DNA from: Chryseobacterium indologenes
GTDB lineage: Bacteria; Bacteroidota; Bacteroidia; Flavobacteriales; Weeksellaceae
DNA: 64,000 bases
NCBI RefSeq assembly: GCF_002025665.1
Contig: NZ_CP018786.1
Location: forward strand, 806,001 to 870,000
Direction: 5' to 3'
Part shown: in pieces, positions 1 to 9,102 of the stretch
How the letters are laid out: every line of letters begins with the position of its first letter
How positions within the stretch are numbered: position 1 is the first letter of the stretch
The notes under the pieces: model-generated
Databases searched by the model: none
Seen by the model: the letters and a program-made list of their open reading frames with translations, nothing else
Told to the model about the DNA's origin: nothing
Program-made: the position numbers and the translations under genes

Positions 1-373
1 ATTCATTGACATAGTAATTTATTTTATCAGCATTATCCAGCCTTATCAGTAATCTGTAATGGGTCCAGCTCAATTCGTGACGCAATGCGTCAACAATTGG
101 AAATGCGGTGTAAAATTTCCGCATATTGGATAGATTGGTATAATCAAACCCTTTTCCAAATTCCAAAGTGAGTTTTTCAGAAAGTTTTTTCAGCGTATAT
201 TTTCCGTATTCTGCACGTTCTTTTCCCTGTTGTTCATCTTCAACAATTAATTTTCCAATCTGCCAGTATGTAAGCAGTAGTGTAGAATTCGCGATCCGAA
301 AAACTTTTTCGCGCGACTGTCTAATGATTTCCTGTACGGATTGGAATAAAGAATCTTCGGAAATTTCCATCAT
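1..373 (-). CDS. YhcG/DUF1016-family PDDEXK nuclease, N-terminal part, cut by window edge
   Basis: The reverse complement reads from an ATG at 373 (second ATG at 370) through 124 codons without a stop and runs off the left edge. The protein begins MMEISEDSLFQSVQEIIRQS and contains YWQIGKLIVEDEQQGKERAE and a leucine-rich stretch (KLSEKLTLEFGKGFDYTNLS). This is the N-terminal DUF1016 (YhcG) domain seen in proteins whose C-terminal half is a PD-(D/E)XK nuclease domain. That nuclease half is outside the window and cannot be checked. The family is often found in defence or restriction neighbourhoods, but its precise role is not established. It lies downstream of, and is co-oriented with, the peptide transporter gene, separated by a terminator. 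Confidence 0.75.
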   Translation of the reverse strand, partial: MMEISEDSLFQSVQEIIRQSREKVFRIANSTLLLTYWQIGKLIVEDEQQGKERAEYGKYTLKKLSEKLTLEFGKGFDYTNLSNMRKFYTAFPIVDALRHELSWTHYRLLIRLDNADKINYYVNE

Positions 374-385
374 ACGAAAATAAAA

Positions 386-411
386 AAAACCTCTGACTTT
401 GCAGAGGTTTT
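386..411 (-). terminator. Intrinsic terminator of the 432-2186 transporter gene
   Basis: AAAACCTCTG and CAGAGGTTTT form a 10-bp stem around a 6-nt loop. Read on the minus strand the stem is followed by a T-run (the A-run at 382-389 of the plus strand). It separates the peptide transporter from the YhcG-like gene. Confidence 0.75.
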
Positions 412-431
412 ATTATATTTTGTTGACACAA

Positions 432-2186
432 TTAGTTTACACCATGCATCATTTTCTTTAAGATAGGTGAAATTAAACCTAAAATTACAGAAGCAATACC
501 GCAAAGTACTACGAATACCATGAAGAATTCGAATAGATTGTGAATTTCAAATCCTACAAACGTAGGGTTGTGTAATGGAAGCTGAGCCTTATCAAAAGCT
601 GCTACCTGATCAGCTGTCAGTGTTACTTTTTTATCCAAAACATCCTGTAGATTAACTCCCATTTCTTGAGCTTTTTTGAATTTATCACCTGTTGCAGGGA
701 TAAGTGCTCCTAATGAACCTGCTAATGCATAACCAGCAGCGTTAGAAATGAAGAAAACACCATATAATAATGAAGCAAATCTTTTCGGAGCTAGTTTACC
801 AACCAATGATAAACCAATTGGAGAAAGACAAAGCTCACCACAAGTTTGGATGAAATATAGTAACATTAACCATTTGATAGCTAGCAGACCTGAGTTTCCA
901 AGATCTTTTACATTGTGTGCAATGATGAAATAAGAAAGTGCGATCAATGCTAATCCCATCGCTTGTTTGAACGGAGATACCGGCTCTTTTCCTTTAGCCC
1001 TTAACTTGTCCCAGCATAAACTGAAAGGAACAGCTAAAAGAACTACGAAAATACCGTTGAAGATCTGTACCATTGAAGGAGGCATATTCCATCCGAAAAT
1101 GTTTCTGTCAGTCTGGTTGTCTGCAATAAATGTTAATGAAGATCCTGCCTGTTCAAATGCTGCCCAGAAGAAAATAATAAAGAATGATACGATATAAATT
1201 ACCCAGATTCTCTGTCTTTCAACTTTATTTTCTGCAGAAGACATAATTAAGAATGCAAGAGCAATACCAGCCGAATAGATGAATGGATAAATGATCCCTT
1301 TAATCAACTGTCCCATTTCTACGGAGTTGAATCCAAACTCACCTACAAGAAGGTATCTGAAAACGAAGAATAAAACAACAAATATTCCTCCGGTGATTCC
1401 TAAAGCCTGACCTGAGAATTTAGCAGTTTGAGTTTCTCCTTCCTCGAAGTCAGCACTTGTATTATTTTTTGGTAACCCTCCGATAGGTCTTCCTTCAGGA
1501 GTTACTACGTATTTGTTTTTAAGGATAAAGAATGTAATTGTTCCGATTACCATGGCAATAGAAGCAGCTAAGAATCCCCATTTGAAAGCGAAGATATCTC
1601 TTACTCCAGTTGCAGCATCTTTTACATCACCTACATATGGACAGATAAATTGACCTAAGAACGCCCCAATATTGATCCCCATATAGAAAATGGTGAAAGC
1701 AGAATCCAGTTTGGATTTTTCCTGCTTTGGATAAAGGCTTCCTACCATTGAGGAAATATTCGGTTTGAAGAATCCGTTACCGAAAATAATAACGAATAAC
1801 GCCAGCCACATGATAAGTTTAGCACTTCCAATATCCGCTGAGAAAGTAGAGGCACTGATGAATAATAAGAACTGGCCGATAGCCATTAACGATCCTCCGA
1901 TGATGATCGCATATCTGTTTCCGATATATTTATCAGCAATAAATCCTCCTAAAAGAGGGGTTAAATAACATAAAGCTAGAAATCCACCATAGATGATCGC
2001 TGCATCAGCTTCTTTTATCAATAAGGAATTTACCATGAAGAGCGTTAAAAGAGCTCTCATTCCATAAAAGTTGAAACGCTCCCACATTTCTGTTCCGAAA
2101 AGAACCCATAATCCTTTAGGATGCCTGGAATTCTTATTCTCTACAAATTCATCCGGTTTCGGACTCAATGCTTCAATATTATCCAT
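432..2186 (-). CDS. POT-family proton-dependent oligopeptide transporter (584 aa)
   Basis: This is an inner-membrane major-facilitator protein of the proton-coupled oligopeptide transporter (POT/PTR2) family, expected to import di- and tripeptides using the proton gradient. The N-terminal TM1 signature is visible as GTEMWERFNFYGMRALLTLF, matching the ExxER(F/S)xYY-type motif that couples proton and peptide. The second family signature (FYMGINIGAFLG) follows around residue 170. About 12-14 hydrophobic segments spread over the length, and 584 aa is normal for Bacteroidetes members. The start is an ATG at 2186. The next upstream gene (2321-3976) is a paralogue in the same orientation, but a hairpin between them suggests separate transcripts. 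Substrate specificity cannot be read from the sequence. Confidence 0.9.
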   Translation of the reverse strand: MDNIEALSPKPDEFVENKNSRHPKGLWVLFGTEMWERFNFYGMRALLTLFMVNSLLIKEADAAIIYGGFLALCYLTPLLGGFIADKYIGNRYAIIIGGSLMAIGQFLLFISASTFSADIGSAKLIMWLALFVIIFGNGFFKPNISSMVGSLYPKQEKSKLDSAFTIFYMGINIGAFLGQFICPYVGDVKDAATGVRDIFAFKWGFLAASIAMVIGTITFFILKNKYVVTPEGRPIGGLPKNNTSADFEEGETQTAKFSGQALGITGGIFVVLFFVFRYLLVGEFGFNSVEMGQLIKGIIYPFIYSAGIALAFLIMSSAENKVERQRIWVIYIVSFFIIFFWAAFEQAGSSLTFIADNQTDRNIFGWNMPPSMVQIFNGIFVVLLAVPFSLCWDKLRAKGKEPVSPFKQAMGLALIALSYFIIAHNVKDLGNSGLLAIKWLMLLYFIQTCGELCLSPIGLSLVGKLAPKRFASLLYGVFFISNAAGYALAGSLGALIPATGDKFKKAQEMGVNLQDVLDKKVTLTADQVAAFDKAQLPLHNPTFVGFEIHNLFEFFMVFVVLCGIASVILGLISPILKKMMHGVN

Positions 2187-2270
2187 TTCTATTGTTAATT
2201 TTTGTTAAGACTGACAAATATAGTTTATTTTGGGTTTTTGGCAAGGTTTTAATTTTATTTTTAAATAAAA

Positions 2271-2295
2271 AAGCTGCGGGACTCTTCCGCAGCTT
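2271..2295 (-). terminator. Terminator between the two POT transporter genes
   Basis: AAGCTGCGG and CCGCAGCTT form a 9-bp GC-containing stem with a 7-nt loop. On the minus strand it is followed by a T-rich tract, so it ends transcription of the 2321-3976 gene. Confidence 0.75.
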
Positions 2296-2320
2296 AGTTA
2301 TCTTTATAATATTAAGGATT

Positions 2321-3976
2321 TTAGTGCCCTTTTTCTGTCATAATTTTATTCAGTCTTTTTAACATAGAAAGGCCTAAAAGTGTAGCAAATATTAACAAAG
2401 TGAAGTTCACAAGGAAATAATTCGTCTTGTTTTCGTAATTGTACCATGTACTTGCGAGGATTCCGGAAAGTTTATTTCCCACAGAGTTAGCCAGGAAAAA
2501 TCCTCCCATCATCAATGCTGTAATTCTTGCAGGAGAAAGTTTGGATACAAAAGAAAGCCCCATCGGAGACAGACATAGTTCCCCGATCGTAATTACTCCG
2601 TAGCTGGCAACCAGCCATAGAGGAGAGACTTTTACAGATCCATTGTCCCCGGCCATTACTGCTAAAACCATTACCAGACAAGAAAGTCCTGAAATGAATA
2701 ATCCTAAAACAATCTTGGTAGGCGTTAAAGGTTCTTTACCCTTTCTTCTTAACAGTGCCCAGAAGCCCACAATAACAGGAGTGAGCGCAATAACCCAGAA
2801 TGGATTGATAGACTGGAATAATTCTGTATTGTATAAATATACTTTGTTTTCAGGATTTTTTTCAAGGGCAGTACGTTGCTCAGGAGAGATGTTTTTAAAA
2901 TATACATCTTTACCCATTTCCTTTTTAGTCTCACCATTATCATCTTTCTGAGAACGGAACTGATTGTCATAAACAGGAGTTTCTTTGTCTTCATAACTTT
3001 TCCCTTCCACCATATAAATTCCTTCCAATGGTTTTTCAAGAGAAGCAGGAACACTTCTGTCCGTATAATAATTGGCCCATCTTGTTAAAGCCGTACCATT
3101 CTGTTTGAAAACAGCCCAGAAGAACATACTGATCAGGAATACAGAAAGTAATGCTCCGATAGAGGCTTTTTCATCAGGTTTAGCTTTAAAATAAAGAGAA
3201 GCATAGAAATAAATAACGGGTATACAAGCGAAAATAAAGGCATCCGTACTGTCACTTCCGAAAATATTTCCAGGAATAAACCAACCTATTGCTCCGGCAA
3301 CGATAGCAGGAACGAATACTTTGATCAGAATTTCAGAAAGCTTCGTATCTCCTTCCTGTACAGGTTTCATCTGAGCAGCGTGGATATAATGTTTTCTTCC
3401 GATAGTAAAAATAACCATTCCGATAAGCATTCCCACACCAGCAGTGATGAACGCTTCACCCCAGCCGAATTTATTACGCATGAAAGCGGCAATAATATTA
3501 CAGATAAACGCTCCAATATTGATTCCCATGTAGAAAATATTATATCCGGAGTCTTTATTCGCTTTATAAGGTTCCTCTGAATAAAGATTTCCTAAGAGTG
3601 TTGAAATAGTAGGTTTAAAGAAACCATTTCCAATGATAATTAATGCCAGAGAAGCATAAAACAAAGGCAAATCTTTAAAAACACCCATTCCTATATATCC
3701 TGCGGCCATTAAAAAACCTCCAAGATAAATAGATTTAATATACCCTAAAACCCTGTCAGCCAGGAATCCTCCAATGAATGGAGTCAGATAAGTTAAGGCA
3801 ATATAAGTTCCGAAAATGTCATCAGCAGTTTTATCCGGAAGTCCAAGTCCGCCTTTCATACCCGTAGGCTCAATAACATATAGGACAAAGATTCCAAGAA
3901 TCAGGTAGTACCCGAAACGCTCCCACATTTCCGTAAAAAAGAGAAAGGGTAGCCCTTTAGGATGTTTAGTCTTCAT
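2321..3976 (-). CDS. POT-family oligopeptide transporter, second copy (551 aa)
   Basis: This is a paralogue of the neighbouring transporter and likewise a proton-coupled di/tripeptide importer of the inner membrane. The TM1 motif reads FTEMWERFGYYLILGIF, with the canonical ERFGYY, and the second signature (NIFYMGINIGAFICN) is also present. A hydrophilic loop of about 75 residues rich in K, E and D (around 300-375) interrupts the helices; this insertion is seen in Bacteroidetes POT proteins. The frame stays open upstream to a TTG at 4000. I prefer the ATG at 3976 (MKTKHPKGLPFLFFTEMWER) because the extension is polar and its start is weak. The tandem arrangement of two diverged transporters suggests different peptide preferences. 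It also suits an organism that secretes peptidases such as the DPP-IV-like enzyme at 6955-9084. Confidence 0.88.
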   Translation of the reverse strand: MKTKHPKGLPFLFFTEMWERFGYYLILGIFVLYVIEPTGMKGGLGLPDKTADDIFGTYIALTYLTPFIGGFLADRVLGYIKSIYLGGFLMAAGYIGMGVFKDLPLFYASLALIIIGNGFFKPTISTLLGNLYSEEPYKANKDSGYNIFYMGINIGAFICNIIAAFMRNKFGWGEAFITAGVGMLIGMVIFTIGRKHYIHAAQMKPVQEGDTKLSEILIKVFVPAIVAGAIGWFIPGNIFGSDSTDAFIFACIPVIYFYASLYFKAKPDEKASIGALLSVFLISMFFWAVFKQNGTALTRWANYYTDRSVPASLEKPLEGIYMVEGKSYEDKETPVYDNQFRSQKDDNGETKKEMGKDVYFKNISPEQRTALEKNPENKVYLYNTELFQSINPFWVIALTPVIVGFWALLRRKGKEPLTPTKIVLGLFISGLSCLVMVLAVMAGDNGSVKVSPLWLVASYGVITIGELCLSPMGLSFVSKLSPARITALMMGGFFLANSVGNKLSGILASTWYNYENKTNYFLVNFTLLIFATLLGLSMLKRLNKIMTEKGH

Positions 3977-4239
3977 ATAATCAATTTTCAAATTTCCCAA
4001 AAATAGCTTTTTAATTTCAATTGATAAAATAAATAATACTTACCCAAATGATTAATGAAATAAATAAGAAATATGAATGTACATAAGGGTTTTCTTTATT
4101 TAAAAACTTGTACATATTTCACAAATTAAAATACAATGAATAAACATAAAATATGCATATGTATTTCCTTTCTGAGTGACATTTGTTTTCTATTTTCGCC
4201 CATGTCAATAGTGACAAATAATATCAAAAAACATTTATT

Positions 4240-4428
4240 ATGAAAAAGATCAATTTAAAAAAGATGAAAGGAAGTTTATCCCGAAATGAGTTGAAAACTA
4301 TTAAAGGGGGATTAAGACAGGAAGATCCTATTTCGGATGGAGGATGCGGGTGTACGAATGCAGCTTGTGCCAATACCCATAATGGGAATGGTGATTCTTA
4401 TTGCAACGGTACCTTTTGTTGTGGATAA
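4240..4428 (+). CDS. GG-leader, six-cysteine bacteriocin-like precursor peptide (62 aa)
   Basis: This short gene encodes a 24-residue leader ending in a double glycine (MKKINLKK...LKTIKGG). That is the leader type of Bacteroidetes ribosomal natural-product/bacteriocin-like precursors, which is cut after GG by C39-type peptidases during export. The predicted 38-residue mature peptide is glycine- and asparagine-rich and has six cysteines (residues 36, 38, 43, 55, 60, 61), enough for three disulfides. Thr and Ser are sparse and no lanthipeptide synthetase is nearby, so disulfides are likelier than lanthionines. The gene immediately precedes a VKOR-thioredoxin fusion, with a terminator between. 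Activity (toxin, signal or other) is unknown. No C39 ABC exporter is in the window, so export must use a system elsewhere. Confidence 0.75.
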   Translation: MKKINLKKMKGSLSRNELKTIKGGLRQEDPISDGGCGCTNAACANTHNGNGDSYCNGTFCCG

Positions 4429-4450
4429 TCACTGGAAACCTTTTAAAATG

Positions 4451-4479
4451 GCAACAGGAAACTGTTGCTGTTTTTTTTA
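4451..4479 (+). terminator. Intrinsic terminator/attenuator inside the peptide operon
   Basis: GCAACAG, a GAAA tetraloop and CTGTTGC form a perfect 7-bp hairpin directly followed by TG and eight T residues. It lies between the precursor peptide and the VKOR-fusion gene. It should end most transcripts and let a minority read through, giving much more peptide than enzyme. Confidence 0.8.
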
Positions 4480-4500
4480 ATACAAAATAGTTATAGTAAA

Positions 4501-6060
4501 ATGACACGCAAAAGTTATACTGCTGTTATCAATTATCTGGATGATTATAAAATACATATTGATAAGAATGAATTTGAACTTCAGCTGGAAGGGCATCCTG
4601 ATTTTCCAAGTCTTCTGGCATTTTCTGATGCTTTACACTTTTTCAATATTGAAAATTACAGTTACAGAATTGATAATGATGAAAAAGACATTTTACCTGA
4701 GGATTTTCTGGCTTTAGTAAAAGGAGAATTAGCAGTGGTGAATAATATAGGTGATAAAATAACAGTCAATGGTTCTCCTACAGAAGGTTTTTTTTCAGAA
4801 TGGGAAAATGTAATACTTATTGTAGAAAAGTCTGAAGAGAAGTCCTATACAAAATCAAAACTTGATTATGCATACCTTAATTGGGGAATTGTAGTGCTGC
4901 TGTTTCTGTTTCTTTTAGGATATGATGATTCTAACCTGGTTTTGAAATTAATCTTTGCGGCTACTGGCCTTATTGGATTCATCTTTGCCCGTGAAGCCTA
5001 CAAAAAAACTCATGGCAAAGGAACATTCATACCGGTTGGAGTATGTAAAAGCAATTATTTGAATACGGACTGCGATCTGGTTTTTAATTCGAAAAAATGG
5101 AAGATTTTTAACAAAATAGATTTATCTGAGATTTCACTGCTGTTTTTTACCAGTCAGATCGTATGTTTTATTTTATTTGGTCTGATAAAAAATCTTGAAC
5201 TCTTTTTTGAGATCTATCAATATGGATTATTTGCCTTCATACCCATTGCTTTCTTATCATTATTCTATCAGATATTTATTGTTAAAAAATACTGCCCTGT
5301 CTGCATGGTAATCATAGCCTCAGTATGTATTCAACTGGTGGCTGCCAACCTTATATCCTTTACCAGTAAAAAGCCAGACATAAGTGCTGTTCTGTTTCTA
5401 ATTGGAAGTTTAGGCTCGCTCATCGTTTTGATGAATTTTAGGATAAAAAATCAAAATGCACAGAAAGATGAAAATACGCTTAAAAGAAATTTAAAATTCA
5501 GGAGAAACTATCAGTTTTTCAAAAATAATTTGTCTTTGCAGAAAAGGTTTACGAATAAAGATTTTTCGAGCGCTTTTGTGTTTGGAAATGAAAAAGCAGA
5601 TCAAACTTTAACCTTTGTTACCAATCCTTTTTGTAAGCATTGTAAAGAATTTTATCCTGTTTTTCTAAAGCTGGTTAAAAAGTATTCTGATGAGTTGAGA
5701 GTCAATATTTTCTTTGATATAGATCTTAGCAGGGATGATCTGGATAATAGAACCGTTCATGTAAATCTTACCAATATCTATATCAACAGCGAAAATAAAA
5801 TAGAATTTCTGGAAGCATTGAGCGGCTGGTATGACGTTCAGGGATATAGTGAAGACAAAAGTAACTGGTATCAAATGTATTCTAAATATTTTGGAAGTTC
5901 AGAGAATGCACTGGAATTATTAAAAGGACACGAAAAGTGGGTAAGCAGCAATGGTGTGCATTTTACACCCAATATCTTTATCAATGACACGGAATACCCG
6001 GTTCAGTATGAAAGAGCAGATCTGGAGTTCTTTATCCCGGAATTATTATCTGAAAATTAA
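4501..6060 (+). CDS. C39-like / VKOR / thioredoxin-fold fusion protein (519 aa), candidate disulfide-forming maturase
   Basis: Three parts are visible. Residues 1-115 resemble a peptidase C39-type fold (HPDFPSLLAFSDALHFFNIE) but lack the catalytic Cys, like the leader-binding C39-like domains of some exporters. Residues 126-310 carry about six membrane helices of the vitamin K epoxide reductase family, with loop cysteines C182 and C191 and the redox motif CPVC at 265-268. Residues about 350-519 are a thioredoxin-fold domain with CKHC at 378-381. Such VKOR-Trx fusions oxidise thiols in the periplasm and pass electrons to quinone. An even number of helices puts the C39-like domain, loop cysteines and thioredoxin domain on one side. 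I start at ATG 4501, because an in-frame TTG at 4465 lies inside the terminator hairpin. The Cys-rich peptide just upstream is the obvious candidate substrate, by inference. Confidence 0.8.
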   Translation: MTRKSYTAVINYLDDYKIHIDKNEFELQLEGHPDFPSLLAFSDALHFFNIENYSYRIDNDEKDILPEDFLALVKGELAVVNNIGDKITVNGSPTEGFFSEWENVILIVEKSEEKSYTKSKLDYAYLNWGIVVLLFLFLLGYDDSNLVLKLIFAATGLIGFIFAREAYKKTHGKGTFIPVGVCKSNYLNTDCDLVFNSKKWKIFNKIDLSEISLLFFTSQIVCFILFGLIKNLELFFEIYQYGLFAFIPIAFLSLFYQIFIVKKYCPVCMVIIASVCIQLVAANLISFTSKKPDISAVLFLIGSLGSLIVLMNFRIKNQNAQKDENTLKRNLKFRRNYQFFKNNLSLQKRFTNKDFSSAFVFGNEKADQTLTFVTNPFCKHCKEFYPVFLKLVKKYSDELRVNIFFDIDLSRDDLDNRTVHVNLTNIYINSENKIEFLEALSGWYDVQGYSEDKSNWYQMYSKYFGSSENALELLKGHEKWVSSNGVHFTPNIFINDTEYPVQYERADLEFFIPELLSEN

Positions 6061-6066
6061 ATTATT

Positions 6067-6885
6067 ATGAAAAGCTTATTATTTATATTGCTGGGAACAT
6101 GTATGATGTTGGCTCAGAACAACAGGTTCATCTATGAGGTGAAATACAAGAAAGATTCAACCTCAAAAGATATTACAAGGGAAAATTATTATCTGGATGT
6201 TACAAAGGAGGATATAGCCTATTATAACAGATTGAATTATATTAGGGATTCAATATTTACAGCTACAGAACGATCTCCAATTAATAGGCTGACTTCGTTT
6301 CTCATCAAACAGAACAACAGCAATGTCTATCAAAACTATGAATACATAGGAGATGTGAATTTCTACAAGATTAACGAAAAGGCGGAACAGAATTGGAAAA
6401 TTTCAGATAGTATCAAAACAGTTGAAGGTTATCGGGTTCAAAAAGCGGTAACCGCGTTTGGTGGAAGAAGTTGGGTTGCATGGTTTTCCAAAGATATCCC
6501 AGTTTCTTACGGACCCTATAAATTTAATGGTTTGCCTGGTTTAATCATGGAGCTATATGATTCAAAAAAAGATTATTATTTTAAAGTAATCAAAAGTGAA
6601 AAAATTCCGGAGAGTTATCAACGTATTTCATTGGAAGGCTTTATATCCAGAGCAATTCCCGTTACCCAAAAAGATTTAAATAAACTAAGGCTGGACCTCT
6701 ATTCCAATCCCTTTAAATACGCTTTTAATGGAAATCTTACAATTCCTGAAGGTAAAAAACTACTTTTGGAGGATGGAACAGTCTTGTCCAAAGAACAGCT
6801 AAAGCCAGCAGAAGACAACGAAAGGAAAAAACTAAGAACTTTTAATAATCCTATAGAACTGGATAAAGCGGTAAAATATCCTTAA
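6067..6885 (+). CDS. GLPGLI family protein (272 aa), secreted
   Basis: The protein has an N-terminal signal peptide (MKSLLFILLGTCMMLAQ) and the defining motif NGLPGLIMELYD, with GLPGLI at residues 155-160. It belongs to the GLPGLI family, a Bacteroidetes-specific group of exported proteins of unknown biochemical function, at a typical length. The start lies six bases after the stop of the VKOR-fusion gene, so it is almost certainly co-transcribed and may act with the peptide system in the periplasm or at the outer membrane. Family members often occur beside outer-membrane receptors or peptide-maturation genes. Nothing in the sequence shows catalytic residues. Confidence 0.88.
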   Translation: MKSLLFILLGTCMMLAQNNRFIYEVKYKKDSTSKDITRENYYLDVTKEDIAYYNRLNYIRDSIFTATERSPINRLTSFLIKQNNSNVYQNYEYIGDVNFYKINEKAEQNWKISDSIKTVEGYRVQKAVTAFGGRSWVAWFSKDIPVSYGPYKFNGLPGLIMELYDSKKDYYFKVIKSEKIPESYQRISLEGFISRAIPVTQKDLNKLRLDLYSNPFKYAFNGNLTIPEGKKLLLEDGTVLSKEQLKPAEDNERKKLRTFNNPIELDKAVKYP

Positions 6886-6899
6886 GAGGTACATCAATA

Positions 6900-6932
6900 A
6901 AAATTCCTTTCAGAATTTCTGAAAGGAATTTT
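6900..6932. terminator. Bidirectional terminator between convergent genes
   Basis: AAATTCCTTTCAG and CTGAAAGGAATTT make a stem of 13-14 bp with a 5-nt loop, with T-rich sequence on both outer sides. It serves the GLPGLI operon (plus) and the peptidase gene (minus). Confidence 0.8.
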
Positions 6933-6954
6933 TATGATATATATATATTTGATA

Positions 6955-9084
6955 TTATAGATTATTCACGATGAAATCCGTTATTTTCTGATACAACTGA
7001 GGTCTCGTCTGTCCACCATAGATTCCGTGGTTTTTATCCGGGTAAGCCATGAAGTCAAACTGTTTTTTGTTCTGAATTAAAGCTTCAGAGAATTCCATAG
7101 AGTTCTGGAAGTGAACGTTATCATCAGCAGTTCCATGAATCAACAGGAATTTACCTTTCAACAGATTCGAATATTCTGTAGGAGAATTTTTATCGTATCC
7201 ATCAGGGTTTTCCTGAGGTGTTCTCATAAATCTTTCTGTGTACACAGAATCATAATATCTCCAGTTGGTTACCGGTGCTACAGCAATTCCTACTTTGAAA
7301 ACATCGGCACCTTTAGTCATTGCTAAGCTGGTCATATAACCCCCAAAGCTCCATCCAAACATTCCGATTCTGCTTTTATCAATATAAGATTGATTCCCAA
7401 GCCACTTGGCTGCAGTGATCTGATCTTCGATCTCATATTTTCCTAAATTCATATAGGTTACTTTCTTATATTTTGCTCCTTTATAACCAGTCCCACGTCC
7501 GTCCACACAAGCAACAATATATCCTTTTTGTACAAGGTGATTGAACCACATGGCGTTTCCGTTGTCCCATGAGTTGGCAACCTGTTGAGATCCAGGGCCA
7601 GAATATTGGAACATGAATAGAGGATATTTCTTATTCGGATCAAAGTTTTTAGGCTTCATGATCCAGGCATTCATCTGATCGCCTACAGCATTGGGAATCG
7701 TAATAAATTCTTTTTCAACAAAATTATCACTCTTCAACTTCTGAAGCTGATCGTTGTTGTTCTGAAGTTCTTTTACTGCTTTTCCGTTACCGTCTTTTAA
7801 AACGTATGTATAAGGTTTTGCTGCGGTAGAGGATGTCTCAATGAAATAATTATAGTTTTTGCTGAAATTAGCAGAATTATTTCCTTCTGCATTAGAGATC
7901 AGCTGAGTTTTTCCGTTTTCAATATTTACTTTGGAAATCACTTTATTAATGCTTCCTTTTTCAGTAGTCTGAACGTAAATTTCTTTAGATTTTGGATTAA
8001 AACCATAATAATCCGTTACTTCCCAATTTCCTTTTGTGATTTGTTTTTTCAACTTACCGTCTTTATCATACCAGTAAAGGTGACGGTTCCCGTCTCTCTC
8101 AGAAGCCCAAAGGAAGGAATCATCTTCAAGGAATTCGAGAGTAGGGCTGTCTGTATCGATCCATTTGTCATCCGTTTCAGTAAATAATTTCTGAACTGCT
8201 CCTGTTTTGGTATTTACTTTTAAAATATCCGAAGCATTCTGGATTCTCTCAGAAGTAATTAAAACAATTTCGTCCGGTTTTGCGGTCTGGAATACATTCG
8301 GAATATAATAGTTTTTGAAAGAACCTAAATTCAACTGCATTGTTTTCCCGTTATCAAGACGGTATAATTGTGCTGAAACTACAGAGTTCTTTTCACCTGC
8401 TTTTGGATATTTATAACGCATCTCAGCAGGATAAAGGTTTTTCCCGTAAATCGGAATATAGATTTCCGGAACCTGGCTTTCGTCAGACTTCACAAATACG
8501 ATGGCATCAGAATTTTTTGTCCATTCATATTGTCTTGCATGCCCGAATTCTTCTTCATATACCCAATCTGCCAAACCATTCAGAATAGAGTTCTTTTTAC
8601 CATCCGTAGTAATTTGTGTGATTTTTCCTGAGCTAAGATCCTGATAGAAAAGATTATTGTCAGATATAAACGCCACTTTTGTAGCATCTGGTGAAAATGT
8701 AGGCTCCTGAACCGGTTTTCCTTCATTCAGGCTTATTACTTTCCCGGATTTTAAATCTTTTACATCAAATTTTCCCAGAAAAGAATGTCTGTAAATAGGC
8801 TGGCTTCCTGTTTGTAAAAGGATTTTAGATTCATCATCAGAAAAAATATAGCTTTCAAATCTTCCATCCACAAGATTCCCTTCCTTCTGTGAAGTTTTGT
8901 AAGAATATTTTGCAATTCCTGAAGGTTCAATGACAAGATAGTTCTCTCCGTTTTTCATAGATGAGATTCCTGCAATCCCTTTTCCACGGTAATATCCTGA
9001 ATATATTTTATCTAAAGTAATTTCCTGTGCTGAGACATTTTGAAATACGGCAGCAACAGTAAGAGTTAAAAGGAGTTTTTTCAT
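6955..9084 (-). CDS. Dipeptidyl-peptidase IV-type serine peptidase, S9 family (709 aa), secreted
   Basis: This is an exported prolyl oligopeptidase-family enzyme that removes N-terminal dipeptides or tripeptides after proline or alanine. It has a signal peptide (MKKLLLTLTVAAVFQNVSAQ), a beta-propeller region with the family's double-glutamate motif (DWVYEEEF), and a C-terminal alpha/beta hydrolase domain. The catalytic triad is visible: Ser579 in GWSFGGYM, Asp654 in GTADDNVHF and His686 in DKNHGIYGG. The frame extends to a TTG at 9105. The ATG at 9084 is preferred because it opens directly on the signal peptide and because the upstream codon overlaps a -7 promoter box. Together with the POT transporters this suggests peptide scavenging. 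Distinguishing dipeptidyl from tripeptidyl specificity would need comparison with characterised enzymes. Confidence 0.9.
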   Translation of the reverse strand: MKKLLLTLTVAAVFQNVSAQEITLDKIYSGYYRGKGIAGISSMKNGENYLVIEPSGIAKYSYKTSQKEGNLVDGRFESYIFSDDESKILLQTGSQPIYRHSFLGKFDVKDLKSGKVISLNEGKPVQEPTFSPDATKVAFISDNNLFYQDLSSGKITQITTDGKKNSILNGLADWVYEEEFGHARQYEWTKNSDAIVFVKSDESQVPEIYIPIYGKNLYPAEMRYKYPKAGEKNSVVSAQLYRLDNGKTMQLNLGSFKNYYIPNVFQTAKPDEIVLITSERIQNASDILKVNTKTGAVQKLFTETDDKWIDTDSPTLEFLEDDSFLWASERDGNRHLYWYDKDGKLKKQITKGNWEVTDYYGFNPKSKEIYVQTTEKGSINKVISKVNIENGKTQLISNAEGNNSANFSKNYNYFIETSSTAAKPYTYVLKDGNGKAVKELQNNNDQLQKLKSDNFVEKEFITIPNAVGDQMNAWIMKPKNFDPNKKYPLFMFQYSGPGSQQVANSWDNGNAMWFNHLVQKGYIVACVDGRGTGYKGAKYKKVTYMNLGKYEIEDQITAAKWLGNQSYIDKSRIGMFGWSFGGYMTSLAMTKGADVFKVGIAVAPVTNWRYYDSVYTERFMRTPQENPDGYDKNSPTEYSNLLKGKFLLIHGTADDNVHFQNSMEFSEALIQNKKQFDFMAYPDKNHGIYGGQTRPQLYQKITDFIVNNL

Positions 9085-9102
9085 TTTCAATTTTAATGAT
9101 TC

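Noticed and set aside
4465..4500. Longer start of the VKOR fusion at a TTG
   Set aside because: The TTG lies within the intrinsic terminator hairpin and its T-run; the added residues are an artefact. ATG 4501 is preferred.
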